Origin: Albidovulum sediminis
GTDB taxonomy: Bacteria > Pseudomonadota > Alphaproteobacteria > Rhodobacterales > Rhodobacteraceae
Assembly (NCBI RefSeq): GCF_025380365.1
Contig: NZ_JAOCQF010000001.1
Location: 2,034,245 to 2,098,244, forward strand
Direction of reading: 5' to 3'
Length of the DNA stretch: 64,000 bases
The translations under genes were made by a program, and so were the position numbers. Under the pieces are notes generated by a model. That model was not told where the DNA came from and made no database searches. It saw nothing but the letters and a program-made list of their open reading frames with translations. Positions 1-9,239 of the stretch are shown piece by piece (the first letter of the stretch is position 1; each line of letters starts with the position of its first letter).

Positions 1-740
1 AAGGTCATGGCCTGCGCGCGCGCCAGCAGGTCGAGGGCCGCGACCGGATCGGCGACGGTGAAGAAGGCTGTGCCCACACCGGCCGGGCGGGGAAACAGCT
101 TGAGCGCGGCAGCGGTGATGATGGCCAGTGTGCCTTCCGATCCGATCAGAAGATTGCGGAGGTCATAGCCGGTGTTGTCCTTCCTGAGCCGGGTCAGGCC
201 GCGCAGGACCGACCCGTCGGGCAGCACCGCCTCGACCCCCAGGCAGAGGTCGCGCGCGTTGCCGTAGCGCAGCACGTTGACGCCGCCCGCGTTGGTCGCA
301 AGGTTGCCGCCGATCCGCGCGCTGCCTTCGGATGCCAGCGACAGCGGGAAGAGCCGCCCCGCGGCCATCGCCGCCGCCTGCACCTCGGCAAGCGTCGCGC
401 CCGCCTCGGCGACGATCACGTTTTCCTCCGCGTGGACGGCGCGGATCTGCCCCATGCGCTCCAGCGACAGGATCAGGGGCGCCGGGCCTTCGGGCATGAC
501 CTGGCCAAGGACAAGGCCGGTGCCGCCGCCCCAGGGTACGATCCCCACGCGCGCGGCGGCGCAGGCGCGGACGATTGCCGCGACATCGTCCACGGTGCGC
601 GGGCGGGCGAGCGTGGCGGCCGGCGTCGCGCCCCTGCGGCGCGGTTCTTCCAGATACGCCGGACCGGCGGGGCTGATCGTGCCCTCCGGCAGGGCGGCGG
701 CCAGCGTCCGGGCAAAGGTTTCGTCGGCAGGGTTCAGCAT
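1..740 (-). CDS. FAD-binding oxidoreductase (GlcD/D-2-hydroxyacid dehydrogenase type), 3' end off the left edge
   Basis: About 246 codons of the N-terminal half are visible. The ATG at 738-740 gives MLNPADETFARTL. Residues about 40-220 form a PCMH-type FAD-binding domain: PWGGGTGLV around residue 69 and LLIGSEGTLAI around residue 197, the layout of glycolate oxidase GlcD, D-lactate dehydrogenase and D-2-hydroxyglutarate dehydrogenase. Such enzymes oxidise a 2-hydroxy acid to the 2-oxo acid and pass electrons through FAD. The C-terminal substrate domain lies outside the window, so the substrate cannot be assigned. It is the last visible gene of the minus-strand run, 39 bp after the preceding stop codon. 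Confidence 0.85.
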   Translation of the reverse strand, partial: MLNPADETFARTLAAALPEGTISPAGPAYLEEPRRRGATPAATLARPRTVDDVAAIVRACAAARVGIVPWGGGTGLVLGQVMPEGPAPLILSLERMGQIRAVHAEENVIVAEAGATLAEVQAAAMAAGRLFPLSLASEGSARIGGNLATNAGGVNVLRYGNARDLCLGVEAVLPDGSVLRGLTRLRKDNTGYDLRNLLIGSEGTLAIITAAALKLFPRPAGVGTAFFTVADPVAALDLLARAQAMT

Positions 741-779
741 GATCCCGGATGAAGCACGGCCCGTCACGCGCGACAAGCC

Positions 780-1601
780 CTATTGCAAGGGGCGCGGGGG
801 CAGGACGATAACCGTGGGCCGCGCCGGAAGCGCCGCAAGCGACAGTTCCACGAACGGCTGATCCCGCCGCTCGATCGCAAAGTCGCCCTCCATGCCGGCG
901 AGAAAGGCGCCAAGCGTGCCGTCCCCGAACCAGTGCATCGGTAGCACCACGGAGGCGCGCAGGCGCTTCATCACGCCGATCATCGTCGGCAGGTCCAGCG
1001 TCATGCCGCCATCGACCGGCACCATCACCACGTCAAGCCGGCCAAGCGCCGCGTACTGTTCCGGCGTGGGTTCGTGGTGCAGGTGGCCGAGGTGGCCGAT
1101 GCACAGGCCCGCCACCTCGAACACGAAGATGGAGTTGCCGTCAGGGATCACGCCTTCGACGCCGCCCCGGATGTCCGTCGGCACATTGCGCACCAGCATC
1201 TCGCCCAGGTCGAGGTGATGGTCCGCGGGCTCTCCGCTCCAGTCCCAGCCGGGCAGGACATGGGGGATGCGCGGATCGGGCTCCGCCGTCCAGTGCGAGG
1301 AATGGGCGCGGTTCATCGTCACCACATCGGGCACCACGTCCGCCGTGCCGAGGATGCCGGTAAAGTCGGTGGCGACCGACAGCCCGCTCGGCGTTTCGAG
1401 GAAATAGGTCGAATGCCCGACATAGCTGAGGCGGACGGTGTCGGCAGCCAGCGGATCGCCCCAGCCCGCGCGCCAGATCGTTTCCGGGCCCTCAGGCAAG
1501 GCGTCGGCAATGGCGATGCAGTGGCTGGGGGTGCGGGTCTGGCCGGACGCCGGGGCGGCCAGGAGCAGGGCGAACAGCGTCAGAATGCTAATGGCAGGCA
1601 T
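780..1601 (-). CDS. Exported metallo-beta-lactamase-fold protein with altered metal motif
   Basis: 273 aa. Residues 1-20 form a Sec signal peptide (hydrophobic core, Ala-Ser-Gly cleavage region), so the protein should be periplasmic. The body resembles the UlaG-like branch of the MBL fold: SYVGHSTYFLE near residue 59 and a late LPMHWFGDG. Where that family has its THxHxDH zinc motif this protein reads NRAHSSHW, so the first His and the Asp are absent. It may be a hydrolase with a reduced metal site or may not be catalytic. It lies between a GNAT acetyltransferase and an FAD oxidase on the same strand. Substrate unknown. Confidence 0.7.
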   Translation of the reverse strand: MPAISILTLFALLLAAPASGQTRTPSHCIAIADALPEGPETIWRAGWGDPLAADTVRLSYVGHSTYFLETPSGLSVATDFTGILGTADVVPDVVTMNRAHSSHWTAEPDPRIPHVLPGWDWSGEPADHHLDLGEMLVRNVPTDIRGGVEGVIPDGNSIFVFEVAGLCIGHLGHLHHEPTPEQYAALGRLDVVMVPVDGGMTLDLPTMIGVMKRLRASVVLPMHWFGDGTLGAFLAGMEGDFAIERRDQPFVELSLAALPARPTVIVLPPRPLQ

Positions 1602-1667
1602 GGCGGCACCTCTACCCCCAGTCTAGCGCGGCTGGCGTGATTTCCGAACCGGAAACCGGGCCCGCGA

Positions 1668-2252
1668 TCAACCCGCGTCGGTGCGGCCGCGCCGGTCGGT
1701 CCGCAGGTTGGCGTAAAGGACATGGTTGCGCCAGCGCCCGTTGATCTGGAGATAGCTTTGCGCCACGCCTTCGTACTTGAATCCGGATTTTTCAAGCACC
1801 CCGCGCGATGCCGCATTCTCGGGCAGGCAGGCGGCCTCGATCCGGCTCAGGTCCAGTTCGGTGAAGGCGTAGTGGACAACGGCGCGGATCGCCTCGCGCA
1901 TGTAGCCCTGGCGGGCAAAGCGGGCGCCGACCCAATAGCCCATCGTCCCCGCCTGTGCGGGGCCACGCCGGATGTTGTCAAGCGTCAGCGCCCCCAGAAG
2001 CGCCTGATCGTCGCGCCGGATCAGGAAGACCGGAAGCGCAGTGCCCCCGCCCGCGGCGCGCGCGGCCCAGTAGACCCGGTTGGTGAAGGCCCGCCGCGTC
2101 AGGTGGTCCGAGGCCCAGGTCGGTTCCCAGGGGATCAGGAAATCGCGGCTTTCGTCCCTGAGCGAGGACCAGGCCCGATAGTCGGAGTGGGCGGGCAGGC
2201 GAAGCGTCATCCGCTCCGTCTCGATCCGCACCTTCCGACGGCGTATCAGCAT
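1668..2252 (-). CDS. GNAT family N-acetyltransferase (RimJ/RimL type)
   Basis: 194 aa. The acetyl-CoA binding core is seen as GYWVGARFARQGYMREA around residues 105-120, followed by the family's typical AFTELDLSRIEAACLPEN and NAASRGVLEKSGF. It groups with RimJ/RimL-like enzymes that acetylate protein N-termini or small amines. The start codon overlaps the stop of the upstream M16 peptidase gene (TGATG), so the two are translationally coupled. The acceptor substrate cannot be read from the sequence. Confidence 0.85.
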   Translation of the reverse strand: MLIRRRKVRIETERMTLRLPAHSDYRAWSSLRDESRDFLIPWEPTWASDHLTRRAFTNRVYWAARAAGGGTALPVFLIRRDDQALLGALTLDNIRRGPAQAGTMGYWVGARFARQGYMREAIRAVVHYAFTELDLSRIEAACLPENAASRGVLEKSGFKYEGVAQSYLQINGRWRNHVLYANLRTDRRGRTDAG

Positions 2253-3511
2253 CAGGCGGCAAGCCTTGCGCGCAGCGCGTCCAGCCCTGGCGCGTCGCCG
2301 ATGGGCCCGTAAAGCGCCAGCGCCGCCGCGCCCTCGGTCATGCGCCCGGCGAAGTCGCGCACGGCCTGCGTCGTCACCGCGTCGATCTTGCCCACCGCCT
2401 CGGACAAGGGCGGCACGCGGCCCCAGATCGACATGTAGCGCGCCAGCCGCTCGGCCCGCGATGTCGGGCTTTCCAGCCCCATGACCATGCCGGCCCTGAG
2501 CTGGGCGCGCGCGCGGGCGACTTCGGCCTCGGTCATGTCGTCGGCCGCTCGCTTCAGCTCGTCCATGGTCAGCCGGCCAAGCTCTCCGATTTCCTCGGCC
2601 GAGGTGCCGGCATAGAGCGTGATCATGCCGGTTTCGTCATAGCTGCCGGCCTGCGCGTAGATGGAATAGCACAGGCCGCGTTCTTCCCGAATCTTCTGGA
2701 ACAGGCGCGAGGACATGCCGCCGCCCATGGCGGTCGCATAGACCTGCGCGGTGTAGAGGTCGGGGTGGCGGTAGCCCGGGCCTGCGAAACCCATGGCGAA
2801 ATGGACCTGCTCCAGGTCCTTTTCCTCGCGCCGCTCGGCCCCTTGCCAGCGGGCCGGCTCCGGGGTCCGGTCGCCCACCGCCTTGAGATGGCCGAAGGTT
2901 GCCTCGGCCGCCCGCACGATCTGATCGTGATCGACCGCGCCGGCAGCGGCCAGGATCATCTGGTCGGGGCCGTAGTGGTCGGACACGAAGCGGCGCAGCT
3001 CCTTCCGCCCGAAGGACGACACCCGCTCGGCCGGCCCTAGGATCGTGCGCCCAAGCGCCTGGTCGGGGAACGCGGCCTCTTGCAGCCAGTCGAAGATGAT
3101 GTCGTCCGGCGTGTCGAGCGCCTGGCCGATTTCCTGAAGGATCACGTGGCGCTCGACCTCGATCTCCTTCTCCTCGAACAGCGGGTTGAGGACGATGTCG
3201 GAGATCACGTCAAGCGCCAGCGGCACGTCCGCTTCCAGCACACGCGCGTAATAGGCCGTCATCTCGCGCGAGGTGTAGGCGTTGATGTAACCGCCCACAT
3301 CCTCGATCTCTTCAGCGATCTGGAGCGCGGTGCGTCGCTTCGTTCCCTTGAACGCCATGTGTTCAAGGAAATGCGCGATGCCGTTCTGGTCTTCGTGCTC
3401 GTGCCGGCCGCCCGCATTGACCCAGAGCCCGACCGCGGCGGAGCCGAGCGCGGGCATCCGTTCCGTCACGATCCGGAGGCCGTTCGGCAGTGTGGTCAGG
3501 TGTGTCTTCAC
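2252..3511 (-). CDS. M16 family zinc metallopeptidase (mitochondrial processing peptidase-like)
   Basis: 419 aa. The inverted zinc motif HFLEH is at residues 47-51 and the third ligand is Glu127 in VILQEIG, the spacing expected for an active M16 beta-type subunit. The second half is the usual inactive clam-shell repeat, with the glycine-rich GGGMSSRLFQKIREERGL segment around residue 265. This single-gene alphaproteobacterial form is the relative of mitochondrial MPP-beta. No signal peptide is visible, so it is probably cytoplasmic. The start is GTG, overlapping the thrC stop as GTGA. Confidence 0.92.
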   Translation of the reverse strand: MKTHLTTLPNGLRIVTERMPALGSAAVGLWVNAGGRHEHEDQNGIAHFLEHMAFKGTKRRTALQIAEEIEDVGGYINAYTSREMTAYYARVLEADVPLALDVISDIVLNPLFEEKEIEVERHVILQEIGQALDTPDDIIFDWLQEAAFPDQALGRTILGPAERVSSFGRKELRRFVSDHYGPDQMILAAAGAVDHDQIVRAAEATFGHLKAVGDRTPEPARWQGAERREEKDLEQVHFAMGFAGPGYRHPDLYTAQVYATAMGGGMSSRLFQKIREERGLCYSIYAQAGSYDETGMITLYAGTSAEEIGELGRLTMDELKRAADDMTEAEVARARAQLRAGMVMGLESPTSRAERLARYMSIWGRVPPLSEAVGKIDAVTTQAVRDFAGRMTEGAAALALYGPIGDAPGLDALRARLAA

Positions 3512-4896
3512 CGGGCGCGCCTTTCGTGGACGATGGCTTCCAGGGCAGCAAGGTCGTTCGGGACGCGGGTCACCCGCTCGGGCCGCTCGAAAAGGCCGGC
3601 CATGCGCGGCGGCAGGGCGGGCCGGATACCTGTTGCGGCCTCGACCGCGTCGGGGAACTTGGCCGGGTGGGCGGTGGCGAGCGTGATCATCGGCACGGTG
3701 CCAAGATGATCCTTCGCGACCTTAACGCCCACAGCGGAATGCGGGCACAGAAGCTCCCCCGATGCCGCACGCTCGTCCGCGATGGAGGCGCGGGTCTCGT
3801 CCTCCGACACGCGGCCCGAGGCGAAGGTGTCGCGCAGCCAGCCAAGCGCGCCCTGGCTGACGGCGAAGCCGCCCCGCGCCTTCATCTCGTCCATCAACTG
3901 CGCGACCGCCCCGCCGTCGCGCCCGTAGGCGTCAAACAGCGCGCGTTCGAAGTTCGACGAGATCTCGATGTCCATCGACGGCGAGATCGAGGGCTTCACC
4001 CCGCCCATCTCGTAGCGCCCGCCGGTCAGGCAGCGGTGCAGGATGTCGTTCTGGTTGGTGGCGATCACCAGGCGTTCGATCGGCAGGCCCATGCGCTTGG
4101 CGATGTAGCCCGCGAAGATGTCGCCGAAGTTGCCGGTGGGCACGGTGAAGCTGACCTTCCGGTGCGGCGCGCCGAGCGACACGGCAGAGGTGAAGTAGTA
4201 GACGACCTGCGCCAGCACCCGCGCCCAGTTGATTGAGTTCACGCCGGCAAGCCCCACCGCGTCGCGGAACTCGAAATGGTTGAACATGTCCTTCAGTCGC
4301 GACTGGCAATCGTCGAACGTCCCGTCAAGGGCCAGCGCATGGACATTGGCCTCGGTGGGCGTCGTCATCTGGCGGCGCTGCACCTCGCTCACCCGGCCGT
4401 GCGGGAAGAGGATGAACACGTCCACGTTGGAAAGGCCGCGGAACGCCTCGATCGCGGCCGACCCGGTATCGCCCGAAGTCGCGCCGACGATCGTCACGCG
4501 CCGCCCGTCACGCTGGAGCGCGATCTGGAACAGCTGGCCGATCAGCTGCATGGCGAAGTCCTTGAACGCCAGCGTCGGCCCGTGGAACAGCTCCAGCAGG
4601 AAGTGGTTGGGCGCCAGCTGGACCAGCGGCGCGCGGGCGGCATGTCCGAAGCCCGCATAGGCCCTGGCGATGGCGGCCCGGAAGTCTTCGTCGCTGAAGG
4701 CACCTCCGACGAAGGGGCGCATGATGCGGAAGGCGGCATCCTCGTAGGACAGCCCGGCGAGTGCGACAATCTCCTCCTTGCCGAGCGCGGGGACGGTCTC
4801 GGGGACATAAAGCCCGCCGTCGCGGGCAAGACCCGTCAGCATCGCCTCGCCGAAGCTCAGAACCGGGGCCTGGCCCCTTGTGGAAACATAGCGCAT
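3508..4896 (-). CDS. thrC: Threonine synthase
   Basis: 462 aa, the length of the bacterial/fungal long threonine synthase class. It converts O-phospho-L-homoserine to L-threonine with PLP. The PLP lysine is Lys112 in GPTLAFKDFA, and the cofactor phosphate loop GATSGDTGSAAIEA follows around residue 140. An N-terminal motif, RYVSTRG, is also typical. The gene sits 10 bp downstream of SURF1 and overlaps the M16 peptidase by four bases, so amino-acid synthesis is embedded in the oxidase run. I see no leader or attenuator just upstream. Confidence 0.97.
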   Translation of the reverse strand: MRYVSTRGQAPVLSFGEAMLTGLARDGGLYVPETVPALGKEEIVALAGLSYEDAAFRIMRPFVGGAFSDEDFRAAIARAYAGFGHAARAPLVQLAPNHFLLELFHGPTLAFKDFAMQLIGQLFQIALQRDGRRVTIVGATSGDTGSAAIEAFRGLSNVDVFILFPHGRVSEVQRRQMTTPTEANVHALALDGTFDDCQSRLKDMFNHFEFRDAVGLAGVNSINWARVLAQVVYYFTSAVSLGAPHRKVSFTVPTGNFGDIFAGYIAKRMGLPIERLVIATNQNDILHRCLTGGRYEMGGVKPSISPSMDIEISSNFERALFDAYGRDGGAVAQLMDEMKARGGFAVSQGALGWLRDTFASGRVSEDETRASIADERAASGELLCPHSAVGVKVAKDHLGTVPMITLATAHPAKFPDAVEAATGIRPALPPRMAGLFERPERVTRVPNDLAALEAIVHERRAR

Positions 4897-4906
4897 TCGT
4901 CCGTCC

Positions 4907-5590
4907 TCAGATCGTTCTCCGCCTGATACGCCAGAGCAGGTAGAGTGTCATCCCCGCCCAGACGCCCGCCAGCGAAAACCAGGTGATCGCATACTCCAGG
5001 TGGTCGTTTACGATGCCCGACGTATCGACCGGCCGGGGCACGATACCCTGCGCATCCCCCTCTGCCTTCCGGATCACGACCATCAGCGGGTCGGTTTTCA
5101 GGCTTTCAGCCATTGCGGCGACGTCGCGGGCAAACCACAGGCCCGTCGTGGTATCGGGCGGCGGGGTGTAGGCGTCGGCCTCCTGCGGCCAGTGCAGGTT
5201 GCCGGTGATGGAAAGCGCGACCGGCGGGCGCGGGGCGTCCCGCGCCTCCTCACCGATGAAGCCCCGGTCGATCAGCATGCGCCGGCCTGCGTCCGTTTCG
5301 AAGGCGGCAATCACTTCGTACCCCGCGCCAACGCCCTTCTGCCCGGACAGGACCAGCAGTTCCTCGCCCGTGGTGGCGCCGGAGACGGTCACCGGAAGAT
5401 AGAGTTGCGTCTTAGGCTCGGGGTCGGTGACCGTTGCGAGAGCGACGGGCGCGGCCTCGATGCGCGCAGAGATTTCCGCGATGACAGCCTCCTTCCACTC
5501 CAGCCGGCGCAATTGCCAGAAGCCGAGCGACAGCAGGATGGCGAGGCCACCAAGGCCGAGGATCAGGGGAAATGCGATGCCGCGCATCAT
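4907..5590 (-). CDS. SURF1 family cytochrome oxidase assembly factor
   Basis: 227 aa. Two membrane segments bracket a periplasmic loop, at residues about 8-24 and about 205-222, the SURF1 topology. Recognisable features are GFWQLRRLEWKEAVI near residue 24 and the C-terminal NDHLEYAITWFSLAGVW. SURF1 proteins assist haem a insertion into subunit I of aa3 oxidases. Its place after ctaE matches that role. A hairpin in the 62-bp gap after ctaE may lower its expression relative to the structural subunits. Confidence 0.93.
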   Translation of the reverse strand: MMRGIAFPLILGLGGLAILLSLGFWQLRRLEWKEAVIAEISARIEAAPVALATVTDPEPKTQLYLPVTVSGATTGEELLVLSGQKGVGAGYEVIAAFETDAGRRMLIDRGFIGEEARDAPRPPVALSITGNLHWPQEADAYTPPPDTTTGLWFARDVAAMAESLKTDPLMVVIRKAEGDAQGIVPRPVDTSGIVNDHLEYAITWFSLAGVWAGMTLYLLWRIRRRTI

Positions 5591-5603
5591 GACCTCAAAG
5601 CGA

Positions 5604-5627
5604 AAGCGCGGGGTCTCCCCCGCGCTT
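5604..5627 (-). terminator. Hairpin between ctaE and surf1
   Basis: A 10-bp perfect inverted repeat (AAGCGCGGGG / CCCCGCGCTT, loop of four) lies just after ctaE in its reading direction and is followed by TCGCTTT. The T-run is weak, so this may be a partial terminator or an mRNA-stabilising 3' stem rather than a full stop. Confidence 0.6.
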
Positions 5628-5652
5628 GTTGGTTCGGTTGCGGGTGCAGCCG

Positions 5653-6453
5653 TTACTGACCCCAGACATAGACCGCGGCGAACAGGAACAGCCAGACCAC
5701 GTCGACGAAGTGCCAGTACCAGGCCGCCGCCTCGAAGCCGACGTGCTGTTCCGGGGTGAAATGCCCCTTCATCGCACGGATCATGCAGACGAGCAGGAAG
5801 ATCGTGCCGATGATCACATGGGCGCCGTGGAAGCCCGTCGCCATGAAGAACGAGGCGCCGTAGATGTTGCCGGCGAAGCCGAAGGCGGCGTGGCTGTATT
5901 CGTAGGCCTGAAGCCCGGTGAAGCAGACGCCGAGGAACACCGCCAGAGCAAGGCCGTTGATCATGTCCTTGCGGTTGTTTTCATGCGCGATCGCATGGTG
6001 TGCCCAGGTCGCGGCGGCACCGGAGCACAGAAGGATCAGCGTGTTGATCAGCGGCAGGTGCCAGGGGTCGAAGGTCTCGATCCCCGCCGGCGGCCAGACC
6101 CCGTCGATGGCCGGGCTTTGCGGCCCCATCGGGTAGAGCGCGTGCTTGAAGAAGGTCCAGAACCAGGCCGAGAAGAACATCACCTCGGACATGATGAACA
6201 GGATGAAACCGTAGCGCAGGCCGATCCGCACGACCGGCGTGTGGTCCCCCGTCTCTGCCTCGTGAACGACGTCCGCCCACCAGGCATACATGACGTAGGC
6301 GACAAGGGCGAAGCCGATCAGGAAGACGAAGGGCGTGACGGCATGCATCCACAGGACGGCGCCGAAAAGCATGATGAAGCCACCCACGGCGCCAAGGAAC
6401 GGCAGGAGCGAGGGCTTCAGGATGTGGTAGTCGTGGTTCTTCGCGTGCGCCAT
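5653..6453 (-). CDS. ctaE: Cytochrome c oxidase subunit III
   Basis: 266 aa with seven membrane segments, the full length of the aa3 oxidase subunit III. Typical stretches are [15 protein letters not shown] at the N-terminus, [14 protein letters not shown] around residue 95, and the C-terminal [14 protein letters not shown]. Subunit III stabilises the catalytic core and its proton uptake. It follows ctaG by 21 bp in the oxidase operon. Subunit I (ctaD) is not in this window. Confidence 0.97.
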   Translation of the reverse strand: MAHAKNHDYHILKPSLLPFLGAVGGFIMLFGAVLWMHAVTPFVFLIGFALVAYVMYAWWADVVHEAETGDHTPVVRIGLRYGFILFIMSEVMFFSAWFWTFFKHALYPMGPQSPAIDGVWPPAGIETFDPWHLPLINTLILLCSGAAATWAHHAIAHENNRKDMINGLALAVFLGVCFTGLQAYEYSHAAFGFAGNIYGASFFMATGFHGAHVIIGTIFLLVCMIRAMKGHFTPEQHVGFEAAAWYWHFVDVVWLFLFAAVYVWGQ

Positions 6454-6474
6454 GTCGGTTTCCCTGATTTGGCC

Positions 6475-7053
6475 TCAGTTATAGTCGGGCCCTTCGGCCG
6501 GCGGAAGGGCCGCCTGCGTCTGGGGCAGTTCGGTTTCGTAGAAGGTGTAGGACAGGGTGATGTCGCGGATGTGCCCCGCATCGCGGTCCGAGACGATTTC
6601 CGGATCGACGTAGAAGATCACCGGCATCTCGACCCGCTCGCCGGGTTGCAGCACCTGTTCGGTAAAGCAGAAGCACTGGATCTTGGTGAAGTAGTACCCT
6701 GCCAGATCCGGCGCGACGTTGTAGCTGGCCGTCCCGGCGACCGGCTTGTCGGTTGGGTTGTAGGCCTCATAGAAGGCCATGCCGGTTTCGCCGATCTTCA
6801 GCGTCACCTCGTTCTGCATCGGGCGGAACTGCCAGGGCATGTCGGGCGCGGTGTTCGCGTCGAAGCGGATGGTGACGGTTTCCTCGAGGATCTCGGACGA
6901 TTCCGAGGAGGCGGTGTTGGTGGTGCCGCCGTAGCCGGTCACGCGGCAGAACCAGTCGTAGAAGGGCACTGCCGCCCAGGCGAGCGCGCCCATCGTCACG
7001 ACCACGCCCACCAGCAGCACGGCGACCCGGTTGTTGCCCTGTCCCCGGTTCAT
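6475..7053 (-). CDS. ctaG: Cytochrome c oxidase assembly protein CtaG (Cox11 family)
   Basis: 192 aa. One N-terminal membrane anchor (residues about 10-28, ending [15 protein letters not shown]) is followed by a periplasmic Ig-like domain. The copper-binding [15 protein letters not shown] motif (Cys-Phe-Cys) is near residue 130. Cox11 delivers copper to the CuB site of subunit I. It overlaps the preceding small gene as ATGA and precedes ctaE, the conserved alphaproteobacterial order. Confidence 0.97.
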   Translation of the reverse strand: MNRGQGNNRVAVLLVGVVVTMGALAWAAVPFYDWFCRVTGYGGTTNTASSESSEILEETVTIRFDANTAPDMPWQFRPMQNEVTLKIGETGMAFYEAYNPTDKPVAGTASYNVAPDLAGYYFTKIQCFCFTEQVLQPGERVEMPVIFYVDPEIVSDRDAGHIRDITLSYTFYETELPQTQAALPPAEGPDYN

Positions 7054-7217
7054 CGGCTCGCCTCCGTCCCCGGCGGGTTGCCGTGTTCGTCCTGGCGCGA
7101 GACCTTCACGATGGTCAGGCCGAAGACGAGCACCACGAACGCGGCCAGAACCAGCCCGAGGCCGAGGTTGCGGCTCCAGCGCCGCCGATGCAGTTCGTGT
7201 TCGGGACTGATCGCCAT
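7050..7217 (-). CDS. Small single-span membrane protein between ctaB and ctaG (CoxF-like)
   Basis: 55 aa. Start ATG 7215-7217 overlaps the ctaB stop (TGATG) and its own stop overlaps ctaG (ATGA), so it is translated as part of the operon. Residues about 18-38 form one hydrophobic helix ([20 protein letters not shown]), preceded by a basic HRRRWSR patch that places the N-terminus in the cytoplasm. A small ORF occupies the same slot in Paracoccus and Rhodobacter oxidase clusters. A role in oxidase assembly is inferred from position only. Confidence 0.85.
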   Translation of the reverse strand: MAISPEHELHRRRWSRNLGLGLVLAAFVVLVFGLTIVKVSRQDEHGNPPGTEASR

Positions 7218-8149
7218 CACCACCCCCCCAGTCCGAAGGGCCTGAGGCTGGCCTCGACCAGAAGCGCGCCGAAGTGCAGGAACAGATAGGCGAGCGACAG
7301 CTTGAAGAAGGCGCGTTCGGCCTTGTAGCGGTCGGCCTCCGCCCGATCCTCGTCCCGGCGCAGGATGAGGTAGGCGCCCCGGATGAAAAGCGCGTTCAGC
7401 ACCAGCGCCGCCGCCAGCGTCACCGGCCCGCCGATCGGGGACAGCGCCAGCGCCAGCGCGCAGGGCGCGAGAAGGAGCGTGTAGACGAAGATGTGGCGCC
7501 GCGTCACCCGGCGACCGTGGGTCACCGTCAGCATGGGCACGCCCGCGTTCGAATAGTCGTCCTTCATGAACAGCGCGAGCGCCCAGAAATGCGGCGGCGT
7601 CCACATGAACACGAGCAGGAACATCAGAACGGATTCGACCGAAACGCCGCCCGTGGCGACCGCCCAGCCGATCATCGGCGGGAACGCCCCGGCCGCGCCG
7701 CCGATGACGATGTTCTGCGGCGTCGAGCGCTTCAGCCACATCGTGTAGACGACGGCGTAGAAGAAGATGGTGAAGGCGAGAAACAGCGCCGCGAACCAGT
7801 TCGCCGCAAGGCCCAGCATCACGACCGAGATCGCCGACAGGGCAAGCCCGAAGCCCAGAGCCTCGCCCTCGCTCACGCGGCCGGCGGGGATCGGGCGCCC
7901 GCGTGTGCGGCGCATCACACGGTCGATGTCGGCGTCATACCACATGTTGAGCGCGCCGGACGCGCCGCCGCCCAGCGCGATGAACAGGATCGCTGTGAAG
8001 GCGACGAAGGGATGAACGGAGACCGGCGCGACGATCAGCCCGACCATGGCCGTGAACACCACGAGCGACATGACGCGCGGCTTGAGGAGTTGGACGTAAT
8101 CGCCAAACCCCCCGTCCTGCGTCTGTTCATAGGCGCTCAGATCGCTCAT
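7217..8149 (-). CDS. ctaB: Protohaem IX farnesyltransferase (haem O synthase)
   Basis: 310 aa UbiA-family prenyltransferase with about nine membrane segments. The Mg-prenyl-diphosphate motif [19 protein letters not shown] is near residue 68 and the conserved [20 protein letters not shown] near residue 142. It adds a farnesyl group to haem B to give haem O, the precursor of haem A. It lies 51 bp after ctaC. The same coordinates carry a long antisense ORF that is a composition shadow. Confidence 0.97.
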   Translation of the reverse strand: MSDLSAYEQTQDGGFGDYVQLLKPRVMSLVVFTAMVGLIVAPVSVHPFVAFTAILFIALGGGASGALNMWYDADIDRVMRRTRGRPIPAGRVSEGEALGFGLALSAISVVMLGLAANWFAALFLAFTIFFYAVVYTMWLKRSTPQNIVIGGAAGAFPPMIGWAVATGGVSVESVLMFLLVFMWTPPHFWALALFMKDDYSNAGVPMLTVTHGRRVTRRHIFVYTLLLAPCALALALSPIGGPVTLAAALVLNALFIRGAYLILRRDEDRAEADRYKAERAFFKLSLAYLFLHFGALLVEASLRPFGLGGW

Positions 8150-8200
8150 CGCTTCCCTCCGGGGCCGGGCGCGCGCGGGCGCGCACCCACCCGCAAGCCC

Positions 8201-9064
8201 TTACTCGGTCGACGCCACCTGGATCGGCGCCGTGGTGCCGAGCGCGGCGGTCTTGGTGCGCGCAAGCCAGTCCGCATAGGCCGCTTCGCTGACGACCTTG
8301 ACCGTGATCGGCATGTAGGCGTGATCCTTGCCGCAGAGTTCGGAGCACTGGCCGAAGAACACGCCTTCCTTCTCTGCGGTGAACCACAGCTGCGCGATAC
8401 GGCCGGGCACGCCGTCCTGTTTCACTGCGAAGGCCGGGATCGTCCAGGCATGGATCACGTCTGCGGCGGTCACGTTGACGACGACGGTCTTGCCCACGGG
8501 CACGACAACGGCGTTGTCGGTCGCGAGAAGATATTCGTCCTCGGCATAGCCGTATTCGGCCAGCGCCTCCCTGCCGAGCATGAAGCTGTCGAAGGCGATC
8601 CCCTCGTCGGGGTATTCGTAGGACCAGAACCACTGGTTGCCGGTCGCCTTGATCACCACGTCCCCGTGCGGGATCTGCTGCTGCTTGAAGAGCACCGGCA
8701 GCGAGTTTGCGCCGAGAACGACCAGGATCAGTACCGGGATCAGCGTCCAGGTGATTTCCAGCGGGGTGTTGTGGGTGAAACGCGCCGGCTTGGGGTTCAC
8801 CCGGCTGTTGAAGCGCAGGATCACCGTCAGCAGCAGGATCATCACCAGCGCCGACACGGCGATGCACAGGTACAGCAGGATCTGGTCAAGCCACTGCTGG
8901 TCAACCGCGAGACTGGTCGCGGCGGGCTGGAACCCCGTGCCCTTCGCCAGCGGCTTGCCGATGGTTTCAAGGCCGGTGATGCCGTCCTGGGCAAGAGCCG
9001 CCCCGGAAGCGAGGGTTGCGGAAATGACGGCCCCGAGGCCGGAAAGCTTGGTCGCAAAGCGCAT
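8201..9064 (-). CDS. ctaC: Cytochrome c oxidase subunit II
   Basis: 287 aa. There is a cleavable signal peptide (ALAQ, near residue 26), two membrane helices (about 60-85 and 103-123) and a CuA cupredoxin domain. CuA ligands are in place: His205, Cys240, Glu242, Cys244, His248 and Met251 within [16 protein letters not shown]. The aromatic electron-entry patch [11 protein letters not shown] is at residues 142-151. It receives electrons from cytochrome c. It is the first gene of the minus-strand operon and faces tldD across a 175-bp control region. Confidence 0.98.
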   Translation of the reverse strand: MRFATKLSGLGAVISATLASGAALAQDGITGLETIGKPLAKGTGFQPAATSLAVDQQWLDQILLYLCIAVSALVMILLLTVILRFNSRVNPKPARFTHNTPLEITWTLIPVLILVVLGANSLPVLFKQQQIPHGDVVIKATGNQWFWSYEYPDEGIAFDSFMLGREALAEYGYAEDEYLLATDNAVVVPVGKTVVVNVTAADVIHAWTIPAFAVKQDGVPGRIAQLWFTAEKEGVFFGQCSELCGKDHAYMPITVKVVSEAAYADWLARTKTAALGTTAPIQVASTE

Positions 9065-9145
9065 GTCGTTTTCCCGTTCCTTCCGCGGCTTGTCATGCCG
9101 CCTCCCGGCCCGCCCTTTCCCTGACCTGGCCGGTTGTATACGCGA

Positions 9146-9166
9146 CCTCTAAAATCATATTAGAGG
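9146..9166. promoter_or_regulatory. Perfect 7-bp inverted repeat in the ctaC/tldD divergent region
   Basis: CCTCTAA and TTAGAGG flank a 7-nt spacer. On the minus strand a -10-like TATGAT (9159 to 9154) lies in the spacer, so the repeat would cover a ctaC promoter if that hexamer is used. The matching -35 is weak. It could be an operator; no regulator can be named from it. Confidence 0.4.
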
Positions 9167-9205
9167 CAAGGCGACAAGCGAAACCAACGCGGCACGGCGT
9201 CGCTT

Positions 9206-9219
9206 TTGATCGATATCAA
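9206..9219. promoter_or_regulatory. FNR/FnrL-type binding box (TTGAT-N4-ATCAA)
   Basis: TTGATCGATATCAA is an exact match to the FNR-family consensus and fully palindromic. It ends 20 bp before the tldD start and lies about 140 bp upstream of ctaC. In Rhodobacterales FnrL controls oxidases and microaerobic genes, so oxygen control of the ctaC operon is the natural reading. Which of the two genes is the target, and in which direction, is inference. Confidence 0.7.
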
Positions 9220-9239
9220 GGACAGGAAAGCGACCTTAC

